64,000 bases of DNA from Marinifilum flexuosum (GTDB lineage: Bacteria; Bacteroidota; Bacteroidia; Bacteroidales; Marinifilaceae), in NCBI RefSeq assembly GCF_003610555.1, contig NZ_RAPQ01000011.1, positions 1 to 64,000 on the forward strand, given 5' to 3'. Below are positions 1 to 7,680 of the stretch, in pieces. The translations under genes were made by a program, and so were the position numbers. The notes under the pieces are model-generated. The model was not told the origin of the DNA. It saw only the letters and a program-made list of their open reading frames with translations, and did not search any database. Positions within the stretch are counted from its first letter, which is position 1. The number at the start of each line of letters is the position of its first letter.

Positions 1-121
1 TCCACTTTACCTGGAAATGCTTTTTCAATAATTCCAATATCCCCAAATTGTAGTCAAATGTGATCTTGACAACTTTTCGATTTCGATGAATATCCGGGGA
101 TAATAAAATTCTTGCTTTCAT
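1..121 (-). CDS. Tyrosine recombinase/integrase, N-terminal fragment (cut by window edge)
   Basis: Reading the minus strand from an ATG at 121-119 gives an open frame of 40 codons that runs off the window. It begins MKARILLSPDIHRNRKVVKI and continues with a short helix ending HFQVKW. This matches what I know of the N-terminal arm domain of Bacteroidota tyrosine recombinases, which start with a beta-hairpin carrying an H-R-N-K type motif and a following 'W' strand. The catalytic domain would lie left of base 1 and cannot be checked. If correct, an integrated element or integron-type recombinase borders this window. Family call is from N-terminal pattern only. Confidence 0.6.
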   Translation of the reverse strand, partial: MKARILLSPDIHRNRKVVKITFDYNLGILELLKKHFQVKW

Positions 122-206
122 TTCTTGTAAAACTAGATTCTCAAATTTAACAAGATCTTATCACATAACAAAACATATACTTATGAAAGGATATTTGTAA
201 CTTTTT

Positions 207-246
207 CCTTTCTCCCTTCTCCTTTCTCCTTTTTCCTTTCTCCTTT
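207..246. repeat. Polypyrimidine tract with repeated CTCCTTT units
   Basis: About 40 bases contain only C and T, built from near-repeats of TTTCTCC and TTCTCCT. It lies between the recombinase start and the end of the next gene. Such tracts can form unusual DNA structures or vary in length; nothing here shows a function. Confidence 0.6.
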
Positions 247-265
247 AACCCAAAAACACCCAACA

Positions 266-278
266 GCCCCAAAGGGGC
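266..278 (-). terminator. Short GC hairpin downstream of the 309-878 gene
   Basis: GCCCC-aaa-GGGGC lies 30 bases past the stop of the minus-strand gene, followed on that strand by a G/T-rich run ending in TTTTT. Compatible with a weak intrinsic terminator. Confidence 0.4.
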
Positions 279-308
279 CATCAGGTTTCTTTTTAAGCAA
301 AAGCACGA

Positions 309-878
309 TTATCCCAGCACAAATTCCTTATCCGTCTCATTTCCCGGATAATCGAATGCTTTTACCACAATCTTGTCGCCAGCGAATTCAGTATTGGCAA
401 CCGTGGCAGCATATTTCCATTCGAAATCGCTACCATTTTTACTGGCAAGTCCTTTTTCCACCAGGCTACCATCATTGTGATAAATCTCAATTTCAACATG
501 TTCAACTTTAAAATCGTCAAATGCGATAATTTCGATTTCATCTCCAACCTCACCATGGTAATCCTTGGAAATCAGCTTACCAATTTCAGGAGCATGAAAA
601 TAGTCGGCAACTGCCAAATTGTAGGCGCTGTACATTCCCTTCTCCTTAGCACTTTTTTTGTATTCCTCTTTGATTTCAGGAATACTCATTTGAACTTTAG
701 CGAACTGAATCGCCTTCTTAAATTTATCTTTGTGCAACTCTTGCGCGTTGGAATCTTCTCCTGTGCGCTGCGGTGCAGTAGATAAAATGGTACGACCATG
801 ACTCTGTCTGAATACAAGATCGCTTCCAAGCTTACCACTTAAACCTTTGGTAAGTGGATTGATTTTAAAAACAGCCAT
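309..878 (-). CDS. Hypothetical protein with C-terminal Ig-like half
   Basis: A 189-residue cytoplasmic-looking protein without signal peptide or membrane segment. The N-terminal half has a basic segment (GLSGKLGSDLVFRQSHGRT) resembling the G-K-x-G-x-x-V-F-R start seen in uncharacterised Bacteroidota proteins that often sit on mobile elements. The C-terminal half (from about residue 100) alternates short beta strands (EIEIIAFDD, VEIEIYHND, KIVVKAFDY) and ends FVLG, suggesting a beta-sandwich. It is preceded by a long gene-free stretch and lies next to the recombinase fragment, so it may be element-borne. Function unknown; the family resemblance is recollection, not a search result. Confidence 0.65.
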   Translation of the reverse strand: MAVFKINPLTKGLSGKLGSDLVFRQSHGRTILSTAPQRTGEDSNAQELHKDKFKKAIQFAKVQMSIPEIKEEYKKSAKEKGMYSAYNLAVADYFHAPEIGKLISKDYHGEVGDEIEIIAFDDFKVEHVEIEIYHNDGSLVEKGLASKNGSDFEWKYAATVANTEFAGDKIVVKAFDYPGNETDKEFVLG

Positions 879-1205
879 AAAATTGTGATTTGGTTAAGGC
901 TTTAATTTATTACTCATGTACCATCTCAATTCAAACGGTACCGTACAACACACACACAATTATTGCAGGATTACATATCACTTCAAGTAGTTTCGCATGA
1001 TAATATCATTCTAAATAATTGTCCGTATTGGATGAAAGGGAGCTAAATCCTGATTAAAGGATGAAAATGCATGATAAAGTTTCAAAGTAATTTTTAAAAT
1101 GTCAAGAGCATCACAAAACAATAATGAGGAACAAATGTCAAATAAAGAGCAAATAAGGCATTGGTATGTTTAACTATAATCTTGACTAATAGTATAGAAG
1201 GGTAG

Positions 1206-1249
1206 CCGTACTGTGTCCGTACTGTGCCTGTACTATGTCCGTACTATGC
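1206..1249. repeat. Four tandem 11-nt repeats
   Basis: Four exactly adjacent 11-mers: CCGTACTGTGT, CCGTACTGTGC, CTGTACTATGT, CCGTACTATGC. Each differs from the consensus CCGTACTRTGY by at most one base. The 11-nt period places each GTAC on nearly the same face of the helix, which would suit a cooperative DNA-binding protein, but no binding protein is identifiable. Confidence 0.8.
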
Positions 1250-1392
1250 CCTTTTGGTGTTTAAGAAAACATAAAAAATCTCTTAAGGAGCTGTAAATAT
1301 GATAAGTCAAATAAGGGCTGAAAATCAAGCGTATAAAATGTTATTTATTTTGCTTCTAAATAAGTGAACGCCGAAGAAAACTACCTTTTAAG

Positions 1393-1535
1393 TCACCTCA
1401 CCTCAATCCTTTACTTGAGGTGAGGAAGTGGTGCAAAGAAAGATTTAGGATCGTTATTTATTTGCACTGCATTCCCCTTCTCATCAAGGAGAAGGGGTTA
1501 GGGGATGAGGTAATAAATATTACAAAATGATGTAA
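1393..1535. repeat. REP-like inverted repeat pair (copy 1)
   Basis: Two arms. The first (1393-1440) reads CACCTCACCTCAATCC followed by a stem and then GTGCAAAGA. The second (about 1456-1535) reads TTTGCACTGC, a CCCCTTCTC/GAGAAGGGG stem, then GGGGATGAGGTAA. Both arms recur at 2381-2430 and 2939-3079. The two arms are approximately inverted copies of each other. Confidence 0.7.
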
Positions 1536-1591
1536 CAAGACCTAAATCAACACAACTATGCACTTTGAGTGTGGGTGATGAATCAAATAAA

Positions 1592-1623
1592 ATGCCAATC
1601 TCAATGTTTGTGATGATTGGCAT
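1592..1623 (-). terminator. Intrinsic terminator of the 1666-2292 gene
   Basis: ATGCCAAT and ATTGGCAT form a perfect 8-bp stem around a 16-nt loop; on the minus strand it is followed by TTTTATTT. It lies about 45 bases past the stop codon at 1666. Confidence 0.6.
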
Positions 1624-1665
1624 CAGCTAGGAAACTGGAGGCTTCAGTTTTATTATGCCTCCAAT

Positions 1666-2292
1666 TCAGATGGGAAATTTCTCCATTTGCAATTCCGCTT
1701 TTAGCTCTTGCTTTTCGGCGTACAGGTAGTGCTTTTTAAACAGGAAGGTCCTTTCAATTCCTTGCTCGGGATCGCCAGTATACTTTTCTTCAATCTTAAT
1801 TTTTTGCTTGTAATATGCCTTAAGTACCGCGCCCAACTCATTAAACTGCTCTTCCTCTTCAATCAGAATAACATATTTCTTTTCCCTTCCATCTTTTAGC
1901 AGGATTTCGAAACAAAGCAATCCGTTGTACATAGGTTCGTGGCTGTAGCTTAGTTTTTTATCGCGTTGCTTGTTAAAAAGTATCACAATGGATGAGATAT
2001 CATCGGTATAAATATCACCGATTTTTTCTTCTCGAAATAGGAGAGAGCCTCTAAAATCTGATTCTTTGGCCCAATCGGGGTGTTTGATTCTAAAGTAGAT
2101 AAAGATTCGTTTTAAAAAGGAATAAGCAACAATGAGGAATAAAATTCCGAGGATGTAATAATCAAGAGTCATAATTACAGCAAAGATTCCAAACATCGCC
2201 AGTACTGTTGTTACACCTTCTTTAAAAGGAGTATTGTTTTTTAGTGGGATATCGTTTCTTACCTGTTTGGCTTTAAAAGTTAATGTGTTCAT
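1666..2292 (-). CDS. Hypothetical membrane protein with PH-like cytoplasmic tail
   Basis: A 208-residue protein with one hydrophobic block of two closely spaced membrane segments (about residues 28-62, FGIFAVIMTLDYYILGILFLIVAYSF without charges) followed by a soluble C-terminal part of mixed strands and a final helix rich in K and E. This layout, two N-terminal helices plus a region such as KEKYVILIEEEEQF, resembles bacterial PH-domain-like membrane proteins, but no diagnostic motif is visible. It stands alone with repeats on both sides. Function unknown. Confidence 0.7.
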   Translation of the reverse strand: MNTLTFKAKQVRNDIPLKNNTPFKEGVTTVLAMFGIFAVIMTLDYYILGILFLIVAYSFLKRIFIYFRIKHPDWAKESDFRGSLLFREEKIGDIYTDDISSIVILFNKQRDKKLSYSHEPMYNGLLCFEILLKDGREKKYVILIEEEEQFNELGAVLKAYYKQKIKIEEKYTGDPEQGIERTFLFKKHYLYAEKQELKAELQMEKFPI

Positions 2293-2380
2293 GCTTTGGC
2301 TTTCATAAAATAGAAGCGTAAAGGTAATTACTGTTAAGTATTAATTCAATGTTTTTTGTGAATTTAAATCGTCTCAGATT

Positions 2381-2430
2381 AATCACCTCACCTCAATCCT
2401 CTCCTGAAGAAGAGGAAGTAGTTCAAAGAG
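2381..2430. repeat. REP-like arm (copy 2, single arm)
   Basis: Carries the CACCTCACCTCAATCC motif, a short CTCTCC/GAGAGG-type stem disturbed by substitutions, and GTTCAAAGAG. It is a solitary copy of one arm of the elements at 1393-1535 and 2939-3079. Confidence 0.65.
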
Positions 2431-2938
2431 TAGGGGGATTTGTTATGACAAAATTTATTCAAACTACCGTTTATATAATGCAGTAGTTGTGACATCCAAA
2501 AATTTGTTGGGAACCCATAGATGAAAAAGTCGTTAAGAACAGAATTCCATGAACGAGGTACGAGTGAATATTATTTTATTCACAGAATAATTATATCTGT
2601 AAGGTGTTCATGAGCTCACTTCGTTCGGTTGTTTAGACTTTAAGTCGTTATGGGTAACTACATTTTTGGCGTCTAGATCTTTTGGTTCTTTTATAGCAAT
2701 GATAAAAGAACAGCCTGTCTGGCTCGAAGACAAAACAAACAATCCAAATCAAATAACATTAACCGTTGCGACGATAACCAATCCGTACTATAATCCAGGG
2801 CGACGTTCATTATCATTCCCTTCCACTGGGCTATATGATATTTGCCTTTCAGGCAATTTCAATGTGTCTCATTTACATTAGGAATTCTTTTCTCTTCAAG
2901 GAGGAAGCTGGAACCATAAAGTAAGATAGGAACGCTAG
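2431..2938. other. Gene-free stretch with perfect hairpin
   Basis: No gene supported. A perfect 10-bp stem GTTCTTTTAT/ATAAAAGAAC (2685-2694 and 2702-2711) encloses AGCAATG. A similar hairpin with the loop ATCAATG occurs at 5664-5692. A 71-codon open frame at 2666-2881 has no start context and overlaps this hairpin. Confidence 0.55.
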
Positions 2939-3079
2939 TTATTTGCAATGTATTTCCCTTCTCATAAAGGAGAAGGGGGTAGGGGATGAGGTAATTAATA
3001 TTGCAAATCGGTGTAACAATAGCCCAATCACCTCACCTCAATCCTCTCCTTGAGGAGAGGAAGTTGTGCAAAGAATAGA
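2939..3079. repeat. Complete REP/MITE-like element (copy 3)
   Basis: About 140 bp with imperfect terminal inverted repeats: the left end TTTGCAATGTATTTCCCTTC matches the complement of the right end, which reads GAGAGGAAGTTGTGCAAAG. Each arm contains its own stem (CTTCTC/GAGAAG and CCTCTCC/GGAGAGG), and the inner edges GATGAGGTAA and CACCTCACC are again inverted. No open frame inside, so it would need a transposase in trans. Confidence 0.7.
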
Positions 3080-3117
3080 CCTTTAGGAGAAAGATAGAAT
3101 GAGGTGTTAATAAAAAA

Positions 3118-3143
3118 AAGGCCATCCCTTTCGAGATGACCTT
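3118..3143 (-). terminator. Terminator of the secreted zinc peptidase gene
   Basis: On the minus strand AAGGTCATC pairs imperfectly with GATGGCCTT and is followed by a run of eight T, 40 bases beyond the stop codon. A second small stem (ATGGC/GCCAT) lies between it and the gene. Confidence 0.75.
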
Positions 3144-3183
3144 CAATTCTATAATAACAATGGCAAAAGCCATCACCAATAGC

Positions 3184-5226
3184 TTACTTTAACTCTTGTA
3201 AAGCCTCTTTAGCCGCATTCAACAATGGCTCTGCCGATAAATCATTACCAGTAGCCTCAACCATCCATTGGTTAGGAGTTAAACGACCTTGCTTAAAGAT
3301 ACGATCAACCTCAGCGGGGAAGCTTCTTCCTTTTAATTGTTGCTCCAATTGGAACTCAATTACATTACCAAATGCGTAGTTCGACAGGTACAACGGACTG
3401 TTCAACATGTGCGAGTATACCGCCAAAATTGGTTGATCCTTCACACCATAAACAGGAGCATAGAACTCATTCCAAACCGCTTTCGCGATATCCATAGTTG
3501 CATCGCGCAATTCAGCAGCGGTAGCATCAGGATTGGCATACAACCATCTCCACATGCGAATGTCTACCAACGAAACACCCATAATTTCGTAAGCACTCCA
3601 GAAAAGATCCAGTTTCTTTAAAGCTTCTTTTTGTGGCGAATCATCTTTAACGTCCAATAGCAACATGTCGCGCTTCTGGAAGATAAATGCCAAAGCCTCG
3701 GTAAATGCAGTATTAGGAACACCATTCATTACAAAGTTGTCCACATCATATAGCGAGATGGTTTGCTCAACATTGTGTCCAAACTCGTGGATCGCGATGT
3801 TGTAACCCTTGTAATCCATACCCTTTGCACCAACTCTGGTACGCAAGTGAGCTTTTTGTCCTTTTGCAGCGCCACCCCAGGCGTGACCTGAACCTCTTGC
3901 AGGATCAACAGCAATTCTGTCTGCCAACCACTGAGCTCTTTCCTTGTCGTAACCCAATTTTACCAATAGGTTCGCCAAATCAGCTTCCAAAGCAGCAGCA
4001 TTAGGATACAAACCTCTGGTTTGAGCATCTAACTTCGACTCATCCATTCCGCTACGAGCCTTGAAACCATCGTACCAAATATCGAATGGCTGTAGCTTAC
4101 GACCCAATCTCTTCTGGATTAGTTTACCCACTTTTTTGGTCTCTTCAGAGCTTAAGAATGCAGAGAAAATCTTTTCAGTTGCTTCTGCAGAGATTTCTTT
4201 TGCTCCGTCGTACTGTCTTTTGATAAATGTATTCTGATCTGGATAGTAAGGATCAATTGCTTTGTTTGCGTGGAAGTTATTCAGGATTTGCTGATATCTC
4301 TCGTTTGGTTCCGGAGTAGCATCAATAGTTTTACCAGCCTTGTAAACCACGTTGGTGTATGGATCCCATTCGAAATCACCCGAGTTAATTACCTTTTCAG
4401 GGATTTCCTGAGAGATGATTCTCTTCATCACCTGGTAAATCATCTTTTGCTTGTCTAAACCATCTTTTTTGTTGGCATAGTTGGCTTTGATTTCATCACG
4501 TAGGTTCCAGTGAGAAAGCAATACCTTATCTTCAGGGAAGAAACGGTTTCCTTTCTTATCAGTAAGGTGACCTACATAAATATTGTAGTCTGCGATGTAC
4601 ACATCAGAACCTGCAGCAGCTGTTCCGGCAGCTTGTAACAATTCCGAAGGAACTCTTGCTGTAAAGTAGTCACCCAAACGAGCGTATGCCCATTCTTCTC
4701 GAGTCCAGTTCTTTGCATTAGCTTCTTTCTCAGCCAGGCTAAACGATGGGAAGTTCAATGCAATAGTGAAAGCAATTTTGTTGTTGTAGAAATCATTCAT
4801 CCAGTGCGAACCAACGCTATAAGCACCAAAAGCATTGTCGATAGGGTGCTGCTCGAAGGTATTCAAATGAACAGGCTCCAATAAATCAAGAGTAATCTTG
4901 TTAAAGTGTCCTGTGATGATCTCAAGGTTTCTTGAAATTTTCTGGAACACAACTTCTTTTTCCGCCTTATCGGCGATATAGCTTTTCTTACAGAAGTTCT
5001 TAAAATCTGCTTCTGTTCCGTCGCTCATGCGCCAAAGACTCGCAGCGTGTTTTACGCCTTTCTCAAGTAAAGCTTTATCCAAACAATTGGCGCTCAACTC
5101 CTCAATAGTCGATTTGATTGTTTCGGCAGTAATGTTAGAGGTTTCTGCCTTCTTTTCTGCAATAACTTGATTAGTAGTTGATACTAAAGTTAAAAATGCA
5201 GCACAAAGAATAAAAATTTTCTTCAT
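3184..5226 (-). CDS. Secreted zinc metallopeptidase (gluzincin type)
   Basis: A 680-residue exported protein with a Sec signal peptide (MKKIFILCAAFLTLVSTTNQVIA). The zinc-binding motif HEFGH is at residues 480-484 and a glutamate in FTEALAF at 510 is correctly spaced for the third ligand of gluzincins such as the M2/M3 families. It is preceded by KGYNIAIHE and a conserved-looking block of G, W and H (GSGHAWGG). The N-terminal 450 residues are mostly helical, as expected for a peptidase with a closed, channel-like active site acting on peptides. Expected in the periplasm or outer-membrane space. No operon partner: REP-like elements flank it on both sides. Precise MEROPS family uncertain. Confidence 0.85.
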   Translation of the reverse strand: MKKIFILCAAFLTLVSTTNQVIAEKKAETSNITAETIKSTIEELSANCLDKALLEKGVKHAASLWRMSDGTEADFKNFCKKSYIADKAEKEVVFQKISRNLEIITGHFNKITLDLLEPVHLNTFEQHPIDNAFGAYSVGSHWMNDFYNNKIAFTIALNFPSFSLAEKEANAKNWTREEWAYARLGDYFTARVPSELLQAAGTAAAGSDVYIADYNIYVGHLTDKKGNRFFPEDKVLLSHWNLRDEIKANYANKKDGLDKQKMIYQVMKRIISQEIPEKVINSGDFEWDPYTNVVYKAGKTIDATPEPNERYQQILNNFHANKAIDPYYPDQNTFIKRQYDGAKEISAEATEKIFSAFLSSEETKKVGKLIQKRLGRKLQPFDIWYDGFKARSGMDESKLDAQTRGLYPNAAALEADLANLLVKLGYDKERAQWLADRIAVDPARGSGHAWGGAAKGQKAHLRTRVGAKGMDYKGYNIAIHEFGHNVEQTISLYDVDNFVMNGVPNTAFTEALAFIFQKRDMLLLDVKDDSPQKEALKKLDLFWSAYEIMGVSLVDIRMWRWLYANPDATAAELRDATMDIAKAVWNEFYAPVYGVKDQPILAVYSHMLNSPLYLSNYAFGNVIEFQLEQQLKGRSFPAEVDRIFKQGRLTPNQWMVEATGNDLSAEPLLNAAKEALQELK

Positions 5227-5278
5227 TGATTTAGGTTTTGTTATCTAATACTATTTTAATTCAGCAATCTTGTATGTA

Positions 5279-5357
5279 TTATGCCGATAGATTTCTAAAG
5301 GGGCAGTGCGAGAGAAACGAAGCAATGCGGCATTTTAGAAACAAATCGGTATAATTA
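5279..5357. repeat. 79-bp imperfect inverted repeat
   Basis: The ends ATTATGCCGAT..TTTCTAAA and TTTAGAAA..ATCGGTATAAT are inverted copies with few mismatches, enclosing a GC-richer centre (GCAGTGCG, GCAATGCGGC). It lies just upstream of the zinc peptidase gene, outside any coding frame. It resembles a small non-autonomous element or a REP doublet. Confidence 0.65.
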
Positions 5358-5509
5358 TTGAATTAACAGGGCTAAGATAAGAAATCGCTCACCCGTAAAC
5401 AATGAGCAATCTCAGTTTACAATCACAATAATGATATAGAGAGTGGACAACTTTGAATTGTTAATATTGTTCTTTGATAGATATTTAAAGAGACCCATTA
5501 ATATCTAGC

Positions 5510-5720
5510 TACCTTGTCGGTGGGCATGGGAATGACAAACTGCTTATCCGCAAAAAAAACTTTTAGAAAGAAGGGGAAGCTTCGAAGAATTGAGAAGATC
5601 ACCCCGCCGCACTTAAAGTTTTTAAGTAGAAGAAGTTTGGGCTTACTCGCCCTAGATTTTTTGCTGACTTTTTTATCAATGAAAAAAGTCAGAGCCTTCC
5701 GGCTTGAGGATGATAATAAA
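5510..5720. repeat. Repeat-like segment with long hairpin
   Basis: This 210-bp segment contains a perfect 11-bp stem CTGACTTTTTT/AAAAAAGTCAG (5664-5692, loop ATCAATG) embedded in text that resembles interspersed repeats common in Bacteroidota genomes. A related hairpin is at 2685-2711. It creates open frames on both strands (for example 5514-5867) that look spurious: arginine/lysine-rich, no start context, and running into yebC. Confidence 0.5.
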
Positions 5721-5772
5721 TTAAAGGAATTTAAATCATTAACTGGATTAACCAATAAAAATTCCAGATTCG

Positions 5773-5804
5773 TTTCACAGATTGAATTACATGTGTTATT
5801 TTTG
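5773..5804 (+). promoter_or_regulatory. Candidate promoter of yebC
   Basis: TATTTTTG at 5797-5804 fits the Bacteroidota -7 consensus TAnnTTTG exactly; TTTC at 5773-5776, 20 bases upstream, is a one-mismatch -33 element. Start of yebC follows 23 bases later. Confidence 0.5.
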
Positions 5805-5827
5805 CGGAAAAATTTTATACATAAATT

Positions 5828-6535
5828 ATGGGAAGAGCATTCGAATTTAGAAAAGCGCGTAAAATGAAGCGTTGGGATAAGATGGCCAAAGCCTTTACCC
5901 GAATTGGGAAGGATATTGTTATTGCAGTAAAAGAAGGTGGCCCTGATCCGTCAACTAATGCTCGTTTGCGTGCGGTTATTCAAAATGCTAAGGCAGCTAA
6001 CATGCCTAAGGATAATGTTGAGCGTGCCATTAAGAAAGCTTCTTCAAAGGAGCAGAAGGATTTCAAAGAGATTGTTTACGAAGGATACGCACCACATGGT
6101 ATCGCTATTCTTGTTGAAACAGCAACTGATAATCATACCAGAACAGTAGCAGATGTTCGTTCATATTTTAACAAATGCAAAGGTAGTTTAGGTACTGCTG
6201 GTAGTGTTGAATTTATGTTCGAGCGCAAGTGTCACTTCAAAATTGAAAATAAAGAATACGATATTGAAGAATTAGAATTCGAATTGATCGATCTTGGAGT
6301 TGAAGAAGTATTTGCAGAAGAAGATGGTGTTATGCTTTATGGTGAGTTTACCGATTTTGGAAAGATTCAGGCTTATCTTGAAGAGAATGACATGACAGTG
6401 ATCTCATCAGGTTTTGAAAGAATTCCAATGGATACCAAAGAGTTGCCTGAAGATCAGGTAGCTGATGTTGAAAAGTTATTGGAAAAGTTAGAAGATAACG
6501 ATGATGTACAAAACGTATATCACAACATGGCTTAA
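5828..6535 (+). CDS. yebC: YebC/PmpR family protein
   Basis: 235 residues, the normal family length. The N-terminus MGRAFEFRKARKMKRWDKMAKAFTRIG and the block NARLRAVIQNAKAANMPKDN are the family signatures, followed by ERAIKKAS and the glycine-rich EGYAPHGIAILVE segment. Members were described as transcriptional regulators (PmpR), mitochondrial TACO1-type translation activators, and more recently factors that relieve ribosome stalling; which applies here cannot be told. It has its own predicted promoter and terminator and so appears monocistronic. The ATG at 5828 gives the canonical MGRA start. Confidence 0.95.
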   Translation: MGRAFEFRKARKMKRWDKMAKAFTRIGKDIVIAVKEGGPDPSTNARLRAVIQNAKAANMPKDNVERAIKKASSKEQKDFKEIVYEGYAPHGIAILVETATDNHTRTVADVRSYFNKCKGSLGTAGSVEFMFERKCHFKIENKEYDIEELEFELIDLGVEEVFAEEDGVMLYGEFTDFGKIQAYLEENDMTVISSGFERIPMDTKELPEDQVADVEKLLEKLEDNDDVQNVYHNMA

Positions 6536-6564
6536 GTAAAGAAAGTTTATTTCTTATTATAGTT

Positions 6565-6597
6565 AACCCGGTTCAAACTTGAATCGGGTTTTTTATT
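6565..6597 (+). terminator. Terminator of yebC
   Basis: AACCCGGTTCAA pairs with TTGAATCGGGTT (one bulge) and is followed by TTTTATTTT, 30 bases after the yebC stop. Confidence 0.85.
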
Positions 6598-6773
6598 TTA
6601 AAAATTCATTAAAAGAATAAGAGGTCTTTTTTTGATTTTTTTAATATCTCTAAAGCCCTGTAAATCTAGGTGGTGTAGGCTAATTGGTTGAATGCATGAT
6701 AAATTAGCTTTTGAGAGTTAAGAGTTTTTGTTATATTTAAATATGTAGATGAAAAAAAGTCTTACTCACACCT

Positions 6774-7547
6774 ATGAAGTACAATTATTTAAAATTTGAA
6801 AAAAGAGATAGAATTGGGATTCTAACTCTTGATCGTCCTAAAGCCCTAAATGCCTTAAACGAAGAGGTTTTTAAGGATTTGACTTGCTTTTTGGAAAGCG
6901 AGAATGTGAATGACATTCGAGTATTAATCATTACCGGAGAAGGCAAAGCCTTTATTGCTGGAGCCGATATCAAAGCCATGCAGGAATACTCTCCTCAAAA
7001 TGCCTACGATTTTTCTGAAACAGGCAAACGAGTATTCGATCTGATTGCGAATTTAAAAATTCCCGTAATTGCAGCCATTAATGGATTTGCCCTTGGTGGA
7101 GGATTGGAATTGGCATTAGCTTGCGATATTAGAGTTGCCAGTGAAAAAGCTCGCTTGGGTTTGCCTGAGGTCAACCTGGGATTGATTCCTGGATTTAACG
7201 GAACACAACGTTTGCCAAGATTGGTAGGAGCTGGTAATGCCATGTATTTAATGATGCTCGGAGAAGGAATAACTGCACAGGAAGCTTATAACCTGGGAGT
7301 TGTTCAGAAACTATCTGAACCAGATCTGGTTCTGGAGGATACCATAAAACTTGCTGAAAAGATTGCGGGTAAAAGTCCGAACGCATTGCGCCTTGTAAAA
7401 GAGATGGTTCGCGAAGGACTAGAGCTGAATAGCAAAGATGCAGGAAAAATGGAATCGAAGGAGTTTGGAAGGTTGTTCAAGGAGGATCAGAAGGAACGCG
7501 AAGAAGGGGTTAGTGCCTTCTTAGAGAAGCGTCAGCCTAATTGGTAA
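6774..7547 (+). CDS. Enoyl-CoA hydratase (crotonase family)
   Basis: 257 residues, full length. Both catalytic glutamates of true hydratases are present: E112 in GGGLELALACD and E132 in LPEVNLGLIPG; the oxyanion-hole segment IAGADIKAM is at 61-69. It hydrates a 2-enoyl-CoA such as crotonyl-CoA to 3-hydroxyacyl-CoA in the cytoplasm. It heads the beta-oxidation run with 3-hydroxyacyl-CoA dehydrogenase, thiolase and acyl-CoA dehydrogenase downstream, so short-chain (crotonyl-CoA) use is likely. The C-terminus FLEKRQPNW is shared with the second crotonase at 20602, suggesting common ancestry. Confidence 0.93.
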   Translation: MKYNYLKFEKRDRIGILTLDRPKALNALNEEVFKDLTCFLESENVNDIRVLIITGEGKAFIAGADIKAMQEYSPQNAYDFSETGKRVFDLIANLKIPVIAAINGFALGGGLELALACDIRVASEKARLGLPEVNLGLIPGFNGTQRLPRLVGAGNAMYLMMLGEGITAQEAYNLGVVQKLSEPDLVLEDTIKLAEKIAGKSPNALRLVKEMVREGLELNSKDAGKMESKEFGRLFKEDQKEREEGVSAFLEKRQPNW

Positions 7548-7680
7548 CATTCAATTTTAGTGGGGAAGCTTATCGCCGTAAAGGGGATTTGTAGGTAGTG
7601 ATGATGGGTTTTTAAAGTTGACTCAATTGGGTGAATTACACCATGAACTGATTAAGAAAATTAAATAAAACAATAAACGT

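Larger units (their letters stand above)
901..1665. other. Gene-free stretch with repeats
   Basis: No convincing gene. It holds a 10-bp palindrome ACGGTACCGT at 935-944 upstream of the minus-strand gene ending at 309, the four-copy 11-nt array at 1206-1249, REP-like arms at 1393-1535, and a terminator hairpin at 1592-1623. Confidence 0.6.

Noticed and set aside
2666-2881. 71-codon ORF in the accessory region
   Set aside because: Begins at a non-ATG codon, contains a hairpin repeat, no domain or start context.
5514-5867. 117-codon plus-strand ORF upstream of yebC
   Set aside because: Repeat-like basic composition, passes through a perfect hairpin, overlaps the yebC start and its promoter, and has an equally long open frame on the other strand.
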